From: Tenrec ecaudatus
Taxonomy: Eukaryota; Chordata; Mammalia; Afrosoricida; Tenrecidae
Length of the DNA: 64,000 bases
Direction: 5' to 3'
NCBI RefSeq assembly: GCF_050624435.1
Contig: NC_134545.1
Span: 86,084,063-86,148,062, forward strand
Shown: one piece after another, positions 12,451-23,905 of the stretch
Layout: each line of letters opens with the position of its first letter
Position numbering within the stretch: the first letter of the stretch is position 1
The notes under the pieces: generated by a model
Told to the model about the DNA's origin: nothing
The model's database searches: none
What the model saw: only the letters and a program-made list of their open reading frames with translations
Made by a program: the position numbers and the translations under genes

Positions 12451-12625
12451 TGGAGCCCTGGTGGTGTAATGATTATGCATTAGGTTGTGATCCACTTGGT
12501 CTGCAGTTAGAAATCACAAGCACCTTCTCAGGAGAAAGCCTGGGGATTCTACTCCAGTAAACAGTCTCAGCAACCCACAGGGGTCACTGTGAGTCACCAT
12601 TGATTCAGTGGCAGTGAGTTTCTTA
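12451..12625 (+). repeat. AfroSINE
   Basis: Starts GGAGCCCTGGTGGTGTAATG, the standard AfroSINE head with its A-box region. It continues through GGGATTCTACTCC and GGTCACTGTGAGTC to GCAGTGAG. Inserted in the family C L1. Confidence 0.85.
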
Positions 12626-12869
12626 GTCCTTTGGTCTGATAGGTTTGATAGTCCTTGATTTTCTTGAGAATTTCTTAACAATTGGATTCTAGATGATTGA
12701 ATACAAGCCTTTAAGACTCCAGTATGAACCAACATCTTTAGACTTATTTTGGAGAAAAATGTTTTTGATGAGCCACTTTCACTCCCCCCCCCCAATATGC
12801 AGAAACACAGAAAAGCACAGATTACTTTTTTCATTTGCATTTTACTTTATTTTTGCTTTAGTAATGCAT

Positions 12870-13085
12870 ATTCACCAAAAAAAGTACAGAGGACAGGAGG
12901 CAGGAGTAGAAGTCGGGATTACTGTTATACCCATCACATGGATTAGCCCGTTGTTGACATTTTGCCACATTTACTTTTTCTCTATATACAGCATATTTTC
13001 TAAATCACTTAGAGTTGTAGACATCATGATCTTTCACCTCTAAATAACTTCAGCATATTTTTCCTAAGAACTAGGACCTTCTCTT
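12870..13085 (-). repeat. Old L1M/L1ME 3' end
   Basis: AAAGTACAGAGGACAGG, TACCCATCACATGG and later GACATCATGATCTTTCACC with CTTCAGCATATTTTTCC follow old L1 3' UTR text on the minus strand. Confidence 0.55.
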
Positions 13086-13104
13086 TGAAACTTACAAACA
13101 AGCA

Positions 13105-14040
13105 AACCAAAACTTTATTGTGATTTGGGTGAAAATTTGCAGAGCATATTAGTTTTCCACTCAATTCATACACATTTTGTTTTATAATATTGATCGCAAT
13201 CCTTACAATGTAATAGTACTCTTTACCACCTGGTCTTTGTGTCCTTTTCTACTCATTCTTTCCTATTCCTTCATGCCTTCTGAGCTTTATCCCTGGCCAG
13301 ATGCTACCCTTTGATATAATGTGGTTAATTGTGCTAAAGAGTGTGCACTTTCTTGCGATTATTGTTTATCTTTTAGACTTGCCTATTGTTTGGTGAAATT
13401 GAGCAAGGGGGGGGGGAGTTCAATTCTAGCTTTGAAGGAAGTTCTTAAGGGCTATCGTCTCTAGCAGTTTCTCTCAGACCAGTAAGTGGGATTTTTGTTT
13501 TTTAAGTGTGGTCTTTTTATGGTTTGTAGATTTGTTGTACATTTTCTCCCACTGTGTCCAGGACCTCCATTTCAGAGGTGTACCAGGCCACCATCTTATT
13601 CTTCAGTTGCATAATCATAGAGACTGAGCTTCATCAGCCCATTAGTCCTTGGACTAATTATTCCCTTCCATCTTTGATTTTTTTCACCCTTTGCTCCAGA
13701 TGGGGAGAAACTAATAGCTCCTTAGGTGGTCATTCATAAGCTTTTAAGAATCTGATTGGTTTTCACCTAAATAGGATGTAGAACATTATCTTTGTTTACT
13801 ATATTATGCCCGTTGATCTTGACTGGTCCTGAACCTCTAGGCTTTGCAACTCAGGCTCTCAAGGTGTTTAGGTATGGCTAAGAAGTTTTCATAACTTTGC
13901 CCCTTATGTGTTATGCTGTGTTTGTGGATTAATTTATATACATGTCTAGACATGTAGCTTATGTTACAACTATATATATATGTGGGAAGACCATTCTCTT
14001 TCATAATCACTGTAAAAGATCTCAGGGAACTTAGCATAAT
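13105..14040 (-). mobile_element. Older afrotherian L1 3' UTR, family C
   Basis: AACTTTATTGTGATTTGGGT then GAAAATTTGCAGAGCATATT opens the copy, and AGTTTCTCTCAGACCAGTAA and TAGGATGTAGAACATTATC follow. The far end, CTTAGCATAATGTTTT near 14025, looks like the antisense end of ORF2, suggesting a 3' UTR of about 0.9 kb in this family. Confidence 0.75.
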
Positions 14041-14371
14041 GTTTTATTTAATATAGTCTATATTCATAGCTCTCCAGTTACCCTTTATAGCTTTTTTTTT
14101 AGCTTTTATTTTTAAATGAAGATTTTTAATAACTTTAAACATTTTAGAAGAGTTTTCTTTTCCTTTGAAAATGAATGAAATTGGTACTTTTTGATGTCTA
14201 GACTAGTTGTTTTACAGAATGTCCTTCATTTGAGTTTGTCTGATGGTTGCTCCTGGATCAAATTCACAGTAGAAGATTTTACAACAATGCATTATATCAG
14301 AAACTGCATGATCATTCCATAATTGGTGATACTAAGTGTTATCATTTTATTAAGGTTGTAGTCACAGAAAG

Positions 14372-14580
14372 GAATGAGCCATGGTAGTTTAGTGGTTAAG
14401 CATCAGGTGCTGATTGATGGATCAGTAGTTCTCACTCACCAGTCACTCTTGTGGAGAAAAATGCGACAATCTGCATCCAAAAAGATTTACAGTGTTGGAA
14501 ATGCTTTGGATTCTTCTACCCTGTTCTGCAGGTTTGCTATGAGTCTGAGTCGATTCAACAACGGTTGATTTTGTTGGGTT
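14372..14580 (+). repeat. AfroSINE
   Basis: GGTAGTTTAGTGGTTAAGCA (A-box region), GACAATCTGCATCC, AAAAGATTTACAGTGTTGGA and CTATGAGTCTGAGTCGATTC are in order, with a T-rich tail. Confidence 0.85.
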
Positions 14581-15269
14581 TATTAATTAAATTTCTCCAT
14601 TATTAACATATGTTGTAATTAATAGTGTTTAGTGGACTGAAACTTGGAGCTTGTGTGAACATCTTTTCTTCAACATTGATAAACTGACTAGTTGTAGCGT
14701 CCATCCATGATTCATGGTGAATCAGTTATAGTAGTTGCAAAATCAACGCATTTGTTTTTAGGCTATTCTAAATAAATTTTCCCCCCTCTTTGACTTTAAA
14801 ATGGCGACTGCTATTTTGGGAATACATTTAAGTATAGAGTTTATCATCTTAATTTTGTTTTTGGATTTAAGCCAATTAAATTTTACTTTAAATTTATAAT
14901 TTGCAAGTTTTATGCTTTATAGATTTTATCTTTAATAGGAAACACTATACAAGCTGCTTCAAGAATTGGGTTAGAATTTTAGGGGCATGTAGTAAAAAGA
15001 GTCCATAAAAATTACCTGGAGGGCTTGGTATAACACATTCTTGGGTTTCCTCCCCAAAATTATACCGGGAGGAAAGGGCTGAGTCTTGCATTTTAACTAA
15101 TTTCCAGGTCATGCTGCTGGCTCTGGGGTCTACACTTTGACTCTTGGGCCATTTTTACCCTTATGTACTTTTTCTGAGAGACATGAGAATATATAATAGA
15201 ATAAGTTGAAATTTGTGTTAGTGGATTTCAACTTATAAATGTTAGTTAGATAGTGACAATTGTTAAATT
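14581..15269. other. No recognised feature
   Basis: AT-rich intronic sequence; no gene or repeat assigned. Confidence 0.4.
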
Positions 15270-15352
15270 ATTAAATACTGTCATTGAGTTGATTTTGTCT
15301 CATGGTGACCCTGTAGGACAGAGTAGAACTACTCAATAGGGTTTCTGAGACT

Positions 15353-16734
15353 GAATTAAAAAAAATCATTTTATTGGGGGTTCGTACAACTCTTTATCAC
15401 AATTCATCCATCCATCCATTATGTCAAGCACATTTGTACATTTGTTGCCATCATCATTTTTTTATTTTTGCCATCATCATTTTCAAGACATTTTCTTTCT
15501 TTCTTTTTTAACATTTTATTAGGGGCTCATACAACTCTTATCACAATCCACACATATACATACATCAGTTGTATAAAGCACATCTGTACATTCTTTGTCC
15601 TAATCATTTTCAAAGCATTTGCTCTCCACTGAAGCCCTTTGCATCAGGTCCTCTTTTTTTCCCCCCTCCCTCCCCGCTCCCACCTCCTTCATGAGCCCTT
15701 GATAATTTATAGATTATTATTGTGTCATATCTTGCCCTATCCGGCTTCTCCCTTCACCCCCTTCTCTGTTGTCTGTCCCACAACATTTTCTTTCTACTTG
15801 AGCCCTTGTTATCAGCTTCTCACTTTTTACCCCTCCCTCCCTCATGAACCCTTGATAAATTTTAAATTGTTATTTTTTCATGTCTCACACTGACCAATGT
15901 CTCCCTTCACCCACTTTCTGTTCTTCATCCCCCTGGGAGGTGGTTATATGTGGATCATTGTGATCAGTTCCCCATCCCTCCCCCCACTTTTCCCTTATCC
16001 TTCTGGTATTGCTACTCTCATTATTGGTCCTGAGGGGTTTATCTGTCCTGGATTCTCTGTGTTTCCAGCTCTTATCTGTACCCATGTACATCTTCTGGTC
16101 TAGCCAGATTTGTAAGGTAGAATTTGGATCATGATAGTGGGGGGAAGGAAGCATTAAAGAACTAGAGGAAAGTTGTCTGTTTCATTGGTGCTATACTGCA
16201 CCCTGACTGGCCTGTCTTTTCTCCGAGACCCTTCTGTAAGGGGATGTCCAGTTGCCTACAGATGGACTTTGGGACTCCACTCTGCACTCCCTCCCCCACC
16301 CCTGACCCCCATTCACAGTGATACGCTTTTTTGTTTTTGGTCTTTGATGCCTGATACCTGATCCTATCAACACCTCATGATCACACAGACTGGTATGCTT
16401 TTTCCATATGGGCTTTGTTATTTCTGAGCTAGATGGCCACTTGTTTACCTTCAAGCCTTTAAGACCCCAGGTGCTTTATCTTTTGACAGCTGGACACCAT
16501 CAGCTTTCTTCACATTTGCTTATGCCACCTACTTTGTCTTCAGCAATTGTGTTGGGAAGGTGAGCATCATGTAATGCCAGTTTAATAGAACAAAGTGTTC
16601 TTGCATTGAGGGGGAGTTCTTGAGTAGAGGCTCAATGCCCATCTGCTACCTTAATACTAAACCTACAAATATATGTACATAGATCTGTTTCCCCATCATC
16701 ATATATAAATATATTTACATGTGTCGGTCCTGTT
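15353..16734 (-). mobile_element. L1 3' end, family A, in an AfroSINE
   Basis: Opens AAAAAAATCATTTTATTGGG and continues through the full family A 3' UTR order: AGCCAGATTTGTAAGGTAG, a GGGCTTTG segment and CTTTAAGACCCCAGGTGC, to about 16734. It carries a second L1 at 15500-15782. About 1.1 kb is its own. Confidence 0.85.
15500..15782 (-). mobile_element. L1 3' end, family B, nested in family A
   Basis: AACATTTTATTAGGGGCTCA opens it and TGCATCAGGTCCTC marks family B (family A reads TCAGCTCCTC). The perfect 12-bp TSD ACATTTTCTTTC occurs at 15488-15499 and 15783-15794, in the host L1. Family B was therefore moving after this family A copy landed. Confidence 0.92.
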
Positions 16735-16924
16735 GTTTATCGGAGCAGACAGTCTCATCTTTTTCTTGTGGAACTACTGGTGGGTTCGAACCAATGATTT
16801 TTCAGTTAGTAGCCTCATACTTAACCCACTGTGCTACCAGATTAACATAAATTAGGATCTCATTAATCTGATTAATTCAAAGTTAACTGTTATAATAATT
16901 AAAGCTTATTGTAGCATCCATAGG

Positions 16925-17002
16925 AAGGGACTTCAAAAAGTTGGTGGAAAATTCCACTATCTTTTAATTCCATTTATCCAAGAACTTTTATCCAGCGAAA
17001 TT
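16925..17002. repeat. Palindromic mini-element
   Basis: GGGACTTCAAAAAGTTGGTG and CCAAGAACTTTTATCC form a diverged inverted repeat around TATCTTTTAATTCC. The same CTTCAAAAAG...GGAAAA text recurs at 52019. It is probably a short mariner-type MITE. Confidence 0.5.
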
Positions 17003-18149
17003 TGTTGGATTCTCTTCGTTCATTGAGACACTGATCCTTCAGTTTTAATGGAATTAGTTATGTTCACTGGCCAGTTTGAACTCTTAAGTATTAAAGTATC
17101 TCTGCAAACACTTTAGGATATTGGCTCCCTTAAGTCTGTGCTATTAGTAAAGCAAATGGAAAATTGATTATCATTGAGATATTTTTATTTCTGCAGAATT
17201 TGGCTACTCTATTCGCCCTTCATTTCCCCATTAGAAATAACTGTAAACATCAGAGAATAGGATGACCTTGATATTTGCTTCTCAGACTAAATCATAGCCT
17301 CAAAGCAGTTATTTCCTACTGAATAAAAAGTTTAATTTCACGCCCTGATTAGTACTAGTACGTGCAGGTGGGTATTTATTTTGTGCAGCTAAACTGATCT
17401 GCCTTTGCAAATTACTTGCCAGTCAGCAGAGCTATAATATCTTATGAGTAGTTGATGGTAAATTATAGTTCTCATTTTTATGTTGTGTGTGTTTTTGTTT
17501 TTAAGTGCATGCATTTTGAGGTGGAGTCTGGAATTAGTAAATTTTGGCCAGACTAAGATTTGACTTAATAGCTTTGGAAGGGTTCAAGGACTGATTGAGT
17601 TTGGACTAACAGCCCCAAACTAAGGAATTCTATAAAGCTTAGTACTGCAAACAGTGGTATGTAGTGAAAAAGACTTATTTTAACAGGAGAGTGTCTTATT
17701 GAGAAACAAAATATTAGTATGTTTAGAGAAACTTAAAAAGGTAGATAACTGAGGGCAAGACAGAGAAGATTTGAAATTTTATATATCACTTACAAAATCT
17801 GAAAATTTATATGACACTACAAAGCTTAATTAAAAAATTAATACTAAATAACTAGACTTTAAGAGTAATTATGGTGGGTAAGAAGGGAACAAAACCCTAC
17901 TCTCTTGATAACTGGGTCAGTTATTTACCCTCTTATCTAAAATGTCACCAAATTTGAATGGGGACAGATATTATCCAATTCAAGGCTTCACAGATTTATA
18001 GTTCCAGAACAGCAGCCAGATGAATTGTTATCAACTGAGAGCAGTGGGTTTGGTTGCTTGGTTGATTAAGCCTTTTTATGATCTTGGACTTCAATGAAAA
18101 TCTGTTGTACATCACAGAATCTTTTCCCCAGATAAAATATGTGTGTACG
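17003..18149. other. No recognised feature
   Basis: 1.1 kb of apparently unique intronic DNA. Nothing coding or RNA-like seen. Confidence 0.4.
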
Positions 18150-18212
18150 TATTTGATACACAATTTTTTCAGTTAGCTGCCAAGCACTTAACCTCTGCAC
18201 CACCAGGGCTCC
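18150..18212 (-). repeat. AfroSINE fragment
   Basis: Only the tRNA-like head in reverse remains: CAGTTAGCTGCCAAGCACTT then GCACCACCAGGGCTCC. Confidence 0.7.
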
Positions 18213-18496
18213 AGATACACACTTTTTTAAGACTAACATCCTGAATTGTATTCTTATACCACTTATCTAATCTTACTTTTGGCCATGTATTTTAATTAAA
18301 TAGCCTTTGTTGATCATTTTCATTTCAAAATAACTAGTGACTTTTAATAAAGCTGTAACAAGTCTGAATTTCATCTTAAAATGTCTCTGAGAGGTTAGTG
18401 AAATGTTGATTGTGTTGTTTGATAGGAAGAAATGGCACAGAAATGACTTGGCTGGTGGTTCTAAAAAATCCTACAAGAATATCCTGTTCTAAATTT

Positions 18497-20387
18497 GAAA
18501 AAAATCATTGGGGGCTAGTACAACTTTTATCACAATCCATCCATCCATCCATCCATCCATCCATCCATCCATCCATCCATCCATCCATCCATGTAAAGTC
18601 CATTCATACATCTGTTGCCATCCTCATTCTCAAAACATTTGCTTTCTACATGAGCCCTTGGTATCAGCTCTTCATTTTTTCCCCTTCCTCTCCGCCCCCC
18701 CCGTGAACCCTTGATAATTTATAAGTTATAATTATTTTGTCATGTCTTAGACACTGTCCTATGTCTCCCTTCACCCATTTTTCTGTTGTCTGTCCCCCCA
18801 GGAAGGGGTTTTATGTAGATCCTTGTAATCGGTTTCCTCTTTCCAACACACTCTCCCTCCACCCTCCCAGTATCGCCACTCTCACCACTGGACCTGAGGG
18901 GTTGACTGTCCTGGATTCCCTGTGTTTCCAGTTCCTATCTGTACCAGTGTACATCCTCTGGTCTAGCCAGATTTGTAAGGTAGAATTGGTATCATGATAG
19001 TTTGGAGGGGGTGGGGAAGAATTAGAAGATCATGATAGTTGGGGGGGAGGGGAGAACTAGAGGACAGTTGTATGTTTCATCATTGCTACACTGCACCCTG
19101 ACTGACTTGTCTCTGTCCCGAGACCCTTCTGTAAGGGGATGTCCAGTAGCCTGCAGATGGGCTTTGGGTCTCCACTCTGCACTCCCTCCTAACAACGCCT
19201 CATGATCACACAGACTGGTGTGCTTTTTCCATGTGGGCTTTGTTACTTCTCAGCTAGATGGCCGCTTGTTTATCTTCAGTCCTTTAAGACCCCAGACGCT
19301 ATATCTTTTGATAGCTGGGCACCATCAGCTTTCTTCACAACATTTGCTTTATGCACCTCCTTTGTCTTCAGCGATCGTGTCAGGAAGGTGAGCATCATGG
19401 AATACTAGTTTAATAGAAAAAAGTGTTCTTGCAATGATGGAGTGCTTGAGTAGAGGCCCAACGTCCATCTGCTACCTTAATACTAAAGTTATAAATATAT
19501 GCACATTGATCTATTTCCCCATCATCATATATAACTATATTTACATATGGACATGCCTGTATTTAGACTGCTATAAATGCCCTTTGCCTCCAAGTTGTTT
19601 CCTCGATTTCCTTTTACTTTCCTCTTGTCCTAATCTTATGTTCAACTTTCATTTGGGTTTCAATAATTCTTCTCAGTTACATTGCCCTTGATCAAGTCCT
19701 ACCAGGCCTCCTGTACCCTCCTCGCCATTGATTTTGGATCACTTGTTGTTCCCTTTCCCCTGCCTCCCCCTCTCCCATGTCCCCCAGGAGCCATTGGTCC
19801 TGTTGTTTTCTCCTCCAGATTGTTTATCTCACCTTATCTAGAGAGACCTGCAGAGATAATAATCTGCACAAAAACAAAACAGCAGAACAAAGCAACAAAA
19901 GAAAACAAAACAACAAAGAAACCGATACCAAAAAAAAGAAAAAGCTGTAAGTAGTTCAAGGTGTGTTTATTGACCTTTAGGAGTGTTTCCTGGTGGAGTC
20001 TGATGTGGTGCCACACCCTGAACCCAAAGTCTATTTTTGGTATTCCCTGGGGACTTCGTTGCTCTGTTCCCCTTGGCTGTTCTGTTGCCTTAGTGTTTTG
20101 CCTTGGTGTGGTGGGGTCAGATTGGGCACAATTCCCACACTGTCTCTAGTGTTGTCCCCATAGGGCTATGGGTCAGTGAGGGATGTCATGCCTCATAGTA
20201 GGGCCGACCATGTGGACCTCTCTGTGCATTGGCTGCTCTGAGCAGGGATACCATTCTCAAGGCTCGGTGGGCCAGGATGTGCTCCACTTTCTTCCTCCTA
20301 CTTCATTTGCTCCTGTGTGCTCTGATCAGACATGTCCCTCTCCCTGAGCTTTAGTGCTGTCCTCTACAGTAAATTCTTCTGGAGGGC
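18497..20387 (-). mobile_element. L1 3' end, family A, 1.89 kb
   Basis: Opens GAAAAAAATCATTGGGGGCT (the ATTTTATT core is shortened). The order of landmarks is that of the copy at 51-1933. The TSD is TGTTCTAAATTT (18485-18496) / TGTTCTTAATTT (20388-20399). No ORF2 recognised. It carries an expanded ATCC microsatellite. Confidence 0.85.
18535..18592. repeat. (ATCC)n microsatellite
   Basis: About 14.5 uninterrupted copies of ATCC. It sits where other L1 copies carry only two to four (ATCCATCC near the 3' end), so it grew from the L1's own short repeat. Confidence 0.97.
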
Positions 20388-20399
20388 TGTTCTTAATTT

Positions 20400-20920
20400 T
20401 TTTCATTCTCCTTGCCACTTAGAAGCATCTACAAGTTATTCTTATTGATAATGATGGAATTTTTCTTGTCAGGCATTTATGGATAGATACACATTATCAT
20501 TTGATTGCTATCCTGTGATATTTTCAGGTCTTTTTACTTTTATCAGTATTATTAAAGAAATAGTGTGGCCAAGCAAATACCCAGCAAGGTCCATTTACCC
20601 CAGTAAGTATATGTTATATCTAGAAGCATTTAGAATAAACTCCTTTCTATTAACCTTAAATACTGTCAGTATATTCAGTCATTTATATTCTACAGTACTT
20701 CCTGGGACATCTGGGGAAACTTTATCTTCTCTGTATCTTCATCCTCTACTGATAATAATATCCATCTAGTTAGCTCAGTGGTTCTTGATTATTTGATACA
20801 GTGGTTCTTGATTATTTGAGGTCAGCAGTTGGCAGAAGACCTACTTCAGTTTTTACCCTCTATAACTAGCATAAGACAATTTGCATGAGATATCAATAAA
20901 AGTACCATGGTTCTGACTCC
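20400..20920. other. No recognised feature
   Basis: Intronic sequence with a local duplication of GTGGTTCTTGATTATTTGA (near 20780 and 20804). No gene or transposon assigned. Confidence 0.4.
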
Positions 20921-20924
20921 TTAC

Positions 20925-21045
20925 TTTTAAAAACGAGTAGACAGAGATCCAAGGAGGTTATGTGACTTGTCCAAGATCATAGTTGATGACACCCTAAAGT
21001 AGAACGCACATTTCTCAAGTCTAAGCTTAGTTGGTACCCTTTCCA
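20925..21045 (-). repeat. MIR fragment
   Basis: AGATCCAAGGAGGTTATGTG, ACTTGTCCAAGATCAT and CACATTTCTCAAGTC follow antisense MIR. Confidence 0.55.
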
Positions 21046-21101
21046 TTTTTCCCTTTTTGTTTTGTTTCTGGTTGAGTTTTTTCTTGTTCTGGATGTGATT
21101 T

Positions 21102-21420
21102 TTTAAAATTTTAATACTTTTATTGGGGACTCTTAACAGCTCTTATAACATTCCATGCATCAATTGTATCAAACATAATTCTACATGTGTTGCCATCATT
21201 TTCAAAACATTTTCTACTTGAGCCCTTGGTATAAACTCCTCTTTTTTCCCCTCCCACCTTTGTGAATCCTTAATCTGTTATATATTGTGATTATTCTTTC
21301 GTATCTCACATTGGCTGCTATGTCCCTTCACCAACATTTCTGTTATTTGTCCCCTTTTGGCGGGGTAGGGAGGAGGCTGTAGATCCAACCTTGTGATGAG
21401 TTCCCTTTTCTCAAACCCCC
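21102..21420 (-). mobile_element. L1 3' end, family A2
   Basis: CTTTTATTGGGGACTCTTAA and CATTCCATGCATCAATTG mark the A2 subtype. The perfect 13-bp TSD CTGGATGTGATTT occurs at 21089-21101 and 21421-21433. Confidence 0.9.
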
Positions 21421-21433
21421 CTGGATGTGATTT

Positions 21434-22135
21434 AAAAATTTTTTTAACTTTTATTTGAAGCTTAATTTACTCTTGAGTTATACATTTTGCTTCTTCAGTG
21501 TCTGGGATATCTTTTTCCTTTGTGTAACCTCTTCTGGTTTATGGCTACTCTGCTCTTTCTTTTCATTCACCAAAGTCCAGGCTTGTTATATTGGCATTTT
21601 GCCAGCTTCTTGCCCACAGTAAGGCTTCATTATTCACTGACCCTAGCATTGTGCTAGACTCCTTTTATCCTTGATTATCATTAAAAATATCACCTTCTTT
21701 CAGAGGATTTCCCAGTAAATCTTCCTCCTCCCAGCCCCATGAGAAATAAACTGCGCGAGGGTAAGTTTTGCTTATTTTGCCCTCTTGAATGTCCCAGCTC
21801 ATGGTCATATCACAGCCAACAAAAACAACAACAATAAGATTGCAAAGTCATTCTCATCTTGTAAAAATGGCTAATGATTAGACCTGTCCATCTTACTTCC
21901 TGGAGTCAATTGTCAGGAGCAAGTAAAATAATATTGTTAATGTTTCACATGATAATTTTTCAAAAATTATTGTGAATTAGGTAGAGGCATATATTTTGTA
22001 CTCAACAACTGAAAAATACTTATCAAACCTCCCAATAGTTTACCACCTTTCTGAGTTCTCTTCTCCCTTTTGTAGAATCGTGTATTCTCCTTCACCCTCT
22101 AACCTTTTGTTTCACTTTCTCTCCTCTTACCTCAT
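21434..22135. other. No confident feature
   Basis: Intronic sequence. Part around 21530-21660 could be a very old L2, but no diagnostic stretch was found. Confidence 0.35.
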
Positions 22136-22147
22136 GTGATCATTTTT

Positions 22148-22388
22148 TCCCCCACATTTTATTAGGGACTCACACAACTCTTATCACAATCCATATATAT
22201 ACATACATCAATTGTATAAAGCACATCCATACATTCCCCGCCCCAATCATTCTCAAAGCATTCGCTTTCCACTTAAGCCCTTTTTTCCACTTAGGTCCTC
22301 TTTTTTTTCCCCCTCCCTCCCCGCTCCCTCCTCCCAATGTGCCCTTGGTAATTTATACATCGTTATTTTGTCATATCTTGCCCTACAA
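22148..22388 (-). mobile_element. L1 3' end, family B
   Basis: CACATTTTATTAGGGACTCA opens it. The perfect 12-bp TSD GTGATCATTTTT occurs at 22136-22147 and 22389-22400. It is truncated soon after the C/T tract. Confidence 0.92.
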
Positions 22389-22400
22389 GTGATCATTTTT

Positions 22401-23338
22401 GAAGTAGAAACTTTCTTTGTTTATTTTTTTAAAACACAGCAAATTGGAAAGGAGAAAAGCTCTGCCATCCTTGGCAAACCACGTTTTACTCGGCTTATTT
22501 TGTCAAAGAAACTTTTAAGGATTAAAATACTGTCTGATATTCTCTTCTTTTTCTTTTTGTAGCCCTATATACTTTCCAAATACTTTTTTTTGGGGGGGAT
22601 ATTAATTTGGAAATGTGACTTATATATTTTTGATGCTTGTATTTATTTGGATGCTTGTATTAAAAGATAGAATTACTTTTCTAACATTTTGAAATTTTCC
22701 TTGATAATGACACTTTTTAAAATAGAACTTTGCCTAAAGAACATTTCTTGAAACCAGACTCTGTGTAATAATTGGGATTTCTTAATATGTCATACAGTCT
22801 GATTTGTCTTGGAAAACAATTTGTAGAGTGAAGAGTTTACTATTTATCCTTCATGGTAACTACAGCTCCTGCTGTGATTCAAATATTGCAATCCTTGAGG
22901 AGTTGTATTAGGCTTGGAAAATAGTGTAATTTGAAGCCTTCAAAACATTTTTGCATTGGAAAATAAATTCTCAAAATATATACATTAAGTAGGAGAAGAC
23001 AAACTACCTTTTTTGAAATTTATTACTTTGGAATATATAACTTTTGGTCATCTTTAGAACTAGAGACCTAATTTACTAGCAAATTGAGTTTATAATACTA
23101 AATGGTTATACTGTCTGCATATAAATTTATTTTATTTTGTTGTCTCCAAGTCATTGTTAAAATACCAGATAGAAGTTTGTCTTTCTTTGTTCCTTAGCTT
23201 GGTTTCAGTTTTCTTAGTTTAGACTTCACAAAGTGGTCATAATTATTCATCAGATATAAGTTGGAACTGATTCAGAAACTCTACAAAATTGTCAATATTG
23301 GTATATGCCTTAGTTTGTAAATTTATATAGTTATGTAT
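22401..23338. other. No recognised feature
   Basis: AT-rich, apparently unique intronic DNA. Confidence 0.4.
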
Positions 23339-23342
23339 TTTT

Positions 23343-23492
23343 AAATCACCTTATTGGGGGCTCATACAACTCTTACCACAATCCGTACATCCATCCATTG
23401 TATTCAGCACATTTGTACATTTGTTCCTATCATCATTCTCAAAACATTTGCTTTCTACTCATCCTTTGGTATCAGCTCCTCATTTTTTCCCG
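23343..23492 (-). mobile_element. L1 3' end, family A, short
   Basis: AAATCACCTTATTGGGGGCT to GGTATCAGCTCCTCATTTTT, then stops in the polypyrimidine tract. The TSD is not clear. Confidence 0.8.
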
Positions 23493-23705
23493 TTAAATTT
23501 ATTTTTAGCATACAACCAAATAACTTGGCATGTTTTAAAATAAAACATTGGCATAGAACAATGGCCTCTAAACTCCATGAAATATCTCATAAAAAAAAGT
23601 AGATTAGTGTCCTCAAGTATTTTTACTTGTTAAATTACACATTGCAGATGTGTATTATAATTATTGGCAATATATCAAAACACAGAATATGCTTAGGGCA
23701 AGAGA

Positions 23706-23772
23706 TATATATGTGTGTGTATATAACACATGCTGTGTGTATATATATATATACACAAATAATATATATTAA
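23706..23772. repeat. TG/TA microsatellite
   Basis: Alternating ATATATATGTGTGTGTATAT and TATATATATATACACA blocks, interrupted. Confidence 0.9.
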
Positions 23773-23905
23773 TTAATATTAAATAGTCAACTTGATAATG
23801 TTTTCTTGTCAGTGCCATCAGTGCAGCCTGAACTGAATTGTATACTACCTCATGATGAAATGATTTACTGCTGATCAATTCCTTTTGGTACAGTGACTTC
23901 CATCC

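Larger units (their letters stand above)
11553..12780 (-). mobile_element. Older afrotherian L1 3' UTR, family C, interrupted
   Basis: GTGGTTTGGATGAAAGTTTG, CAGAGCAAATTAGTTTCCC and, after a solo LTR, CCAGTCTCTGTCAGGACTAG and CATTTTTCTCTCTTCTCTGG form one old L1 3' UTR, shared with the copies at 13105 and 29123. It is broken by an LTR (11800-12195) and an AfroSINE (12451-12625). Confidence 0.7.
15270..16845 (-). repeat. AfroSINE split by an L1
   Basis: The reversed SINE tail (CATTGAGTTGATTTTGTCTC, CTGTAGGACAGAGTAGAAC) occupies 15270-15352. The tRNA-like half (ACTGGTGGGTTCGAACCAAT, AACCCACTGTGCTACCAG) is at 16735-16845. The two halves flank the L1 at 15353-16734. Confidence 0.8.

Noticed and set aside
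18535..18592. CRISPR-like array
   Set aside because: Simple tetranucleotide repeat without spacers, in a mammalian intron.
18410..18714. Frames encoding His-Pro-Ser-Ile repeats
   Set aside because: Translation of the ATCC microsatellite.
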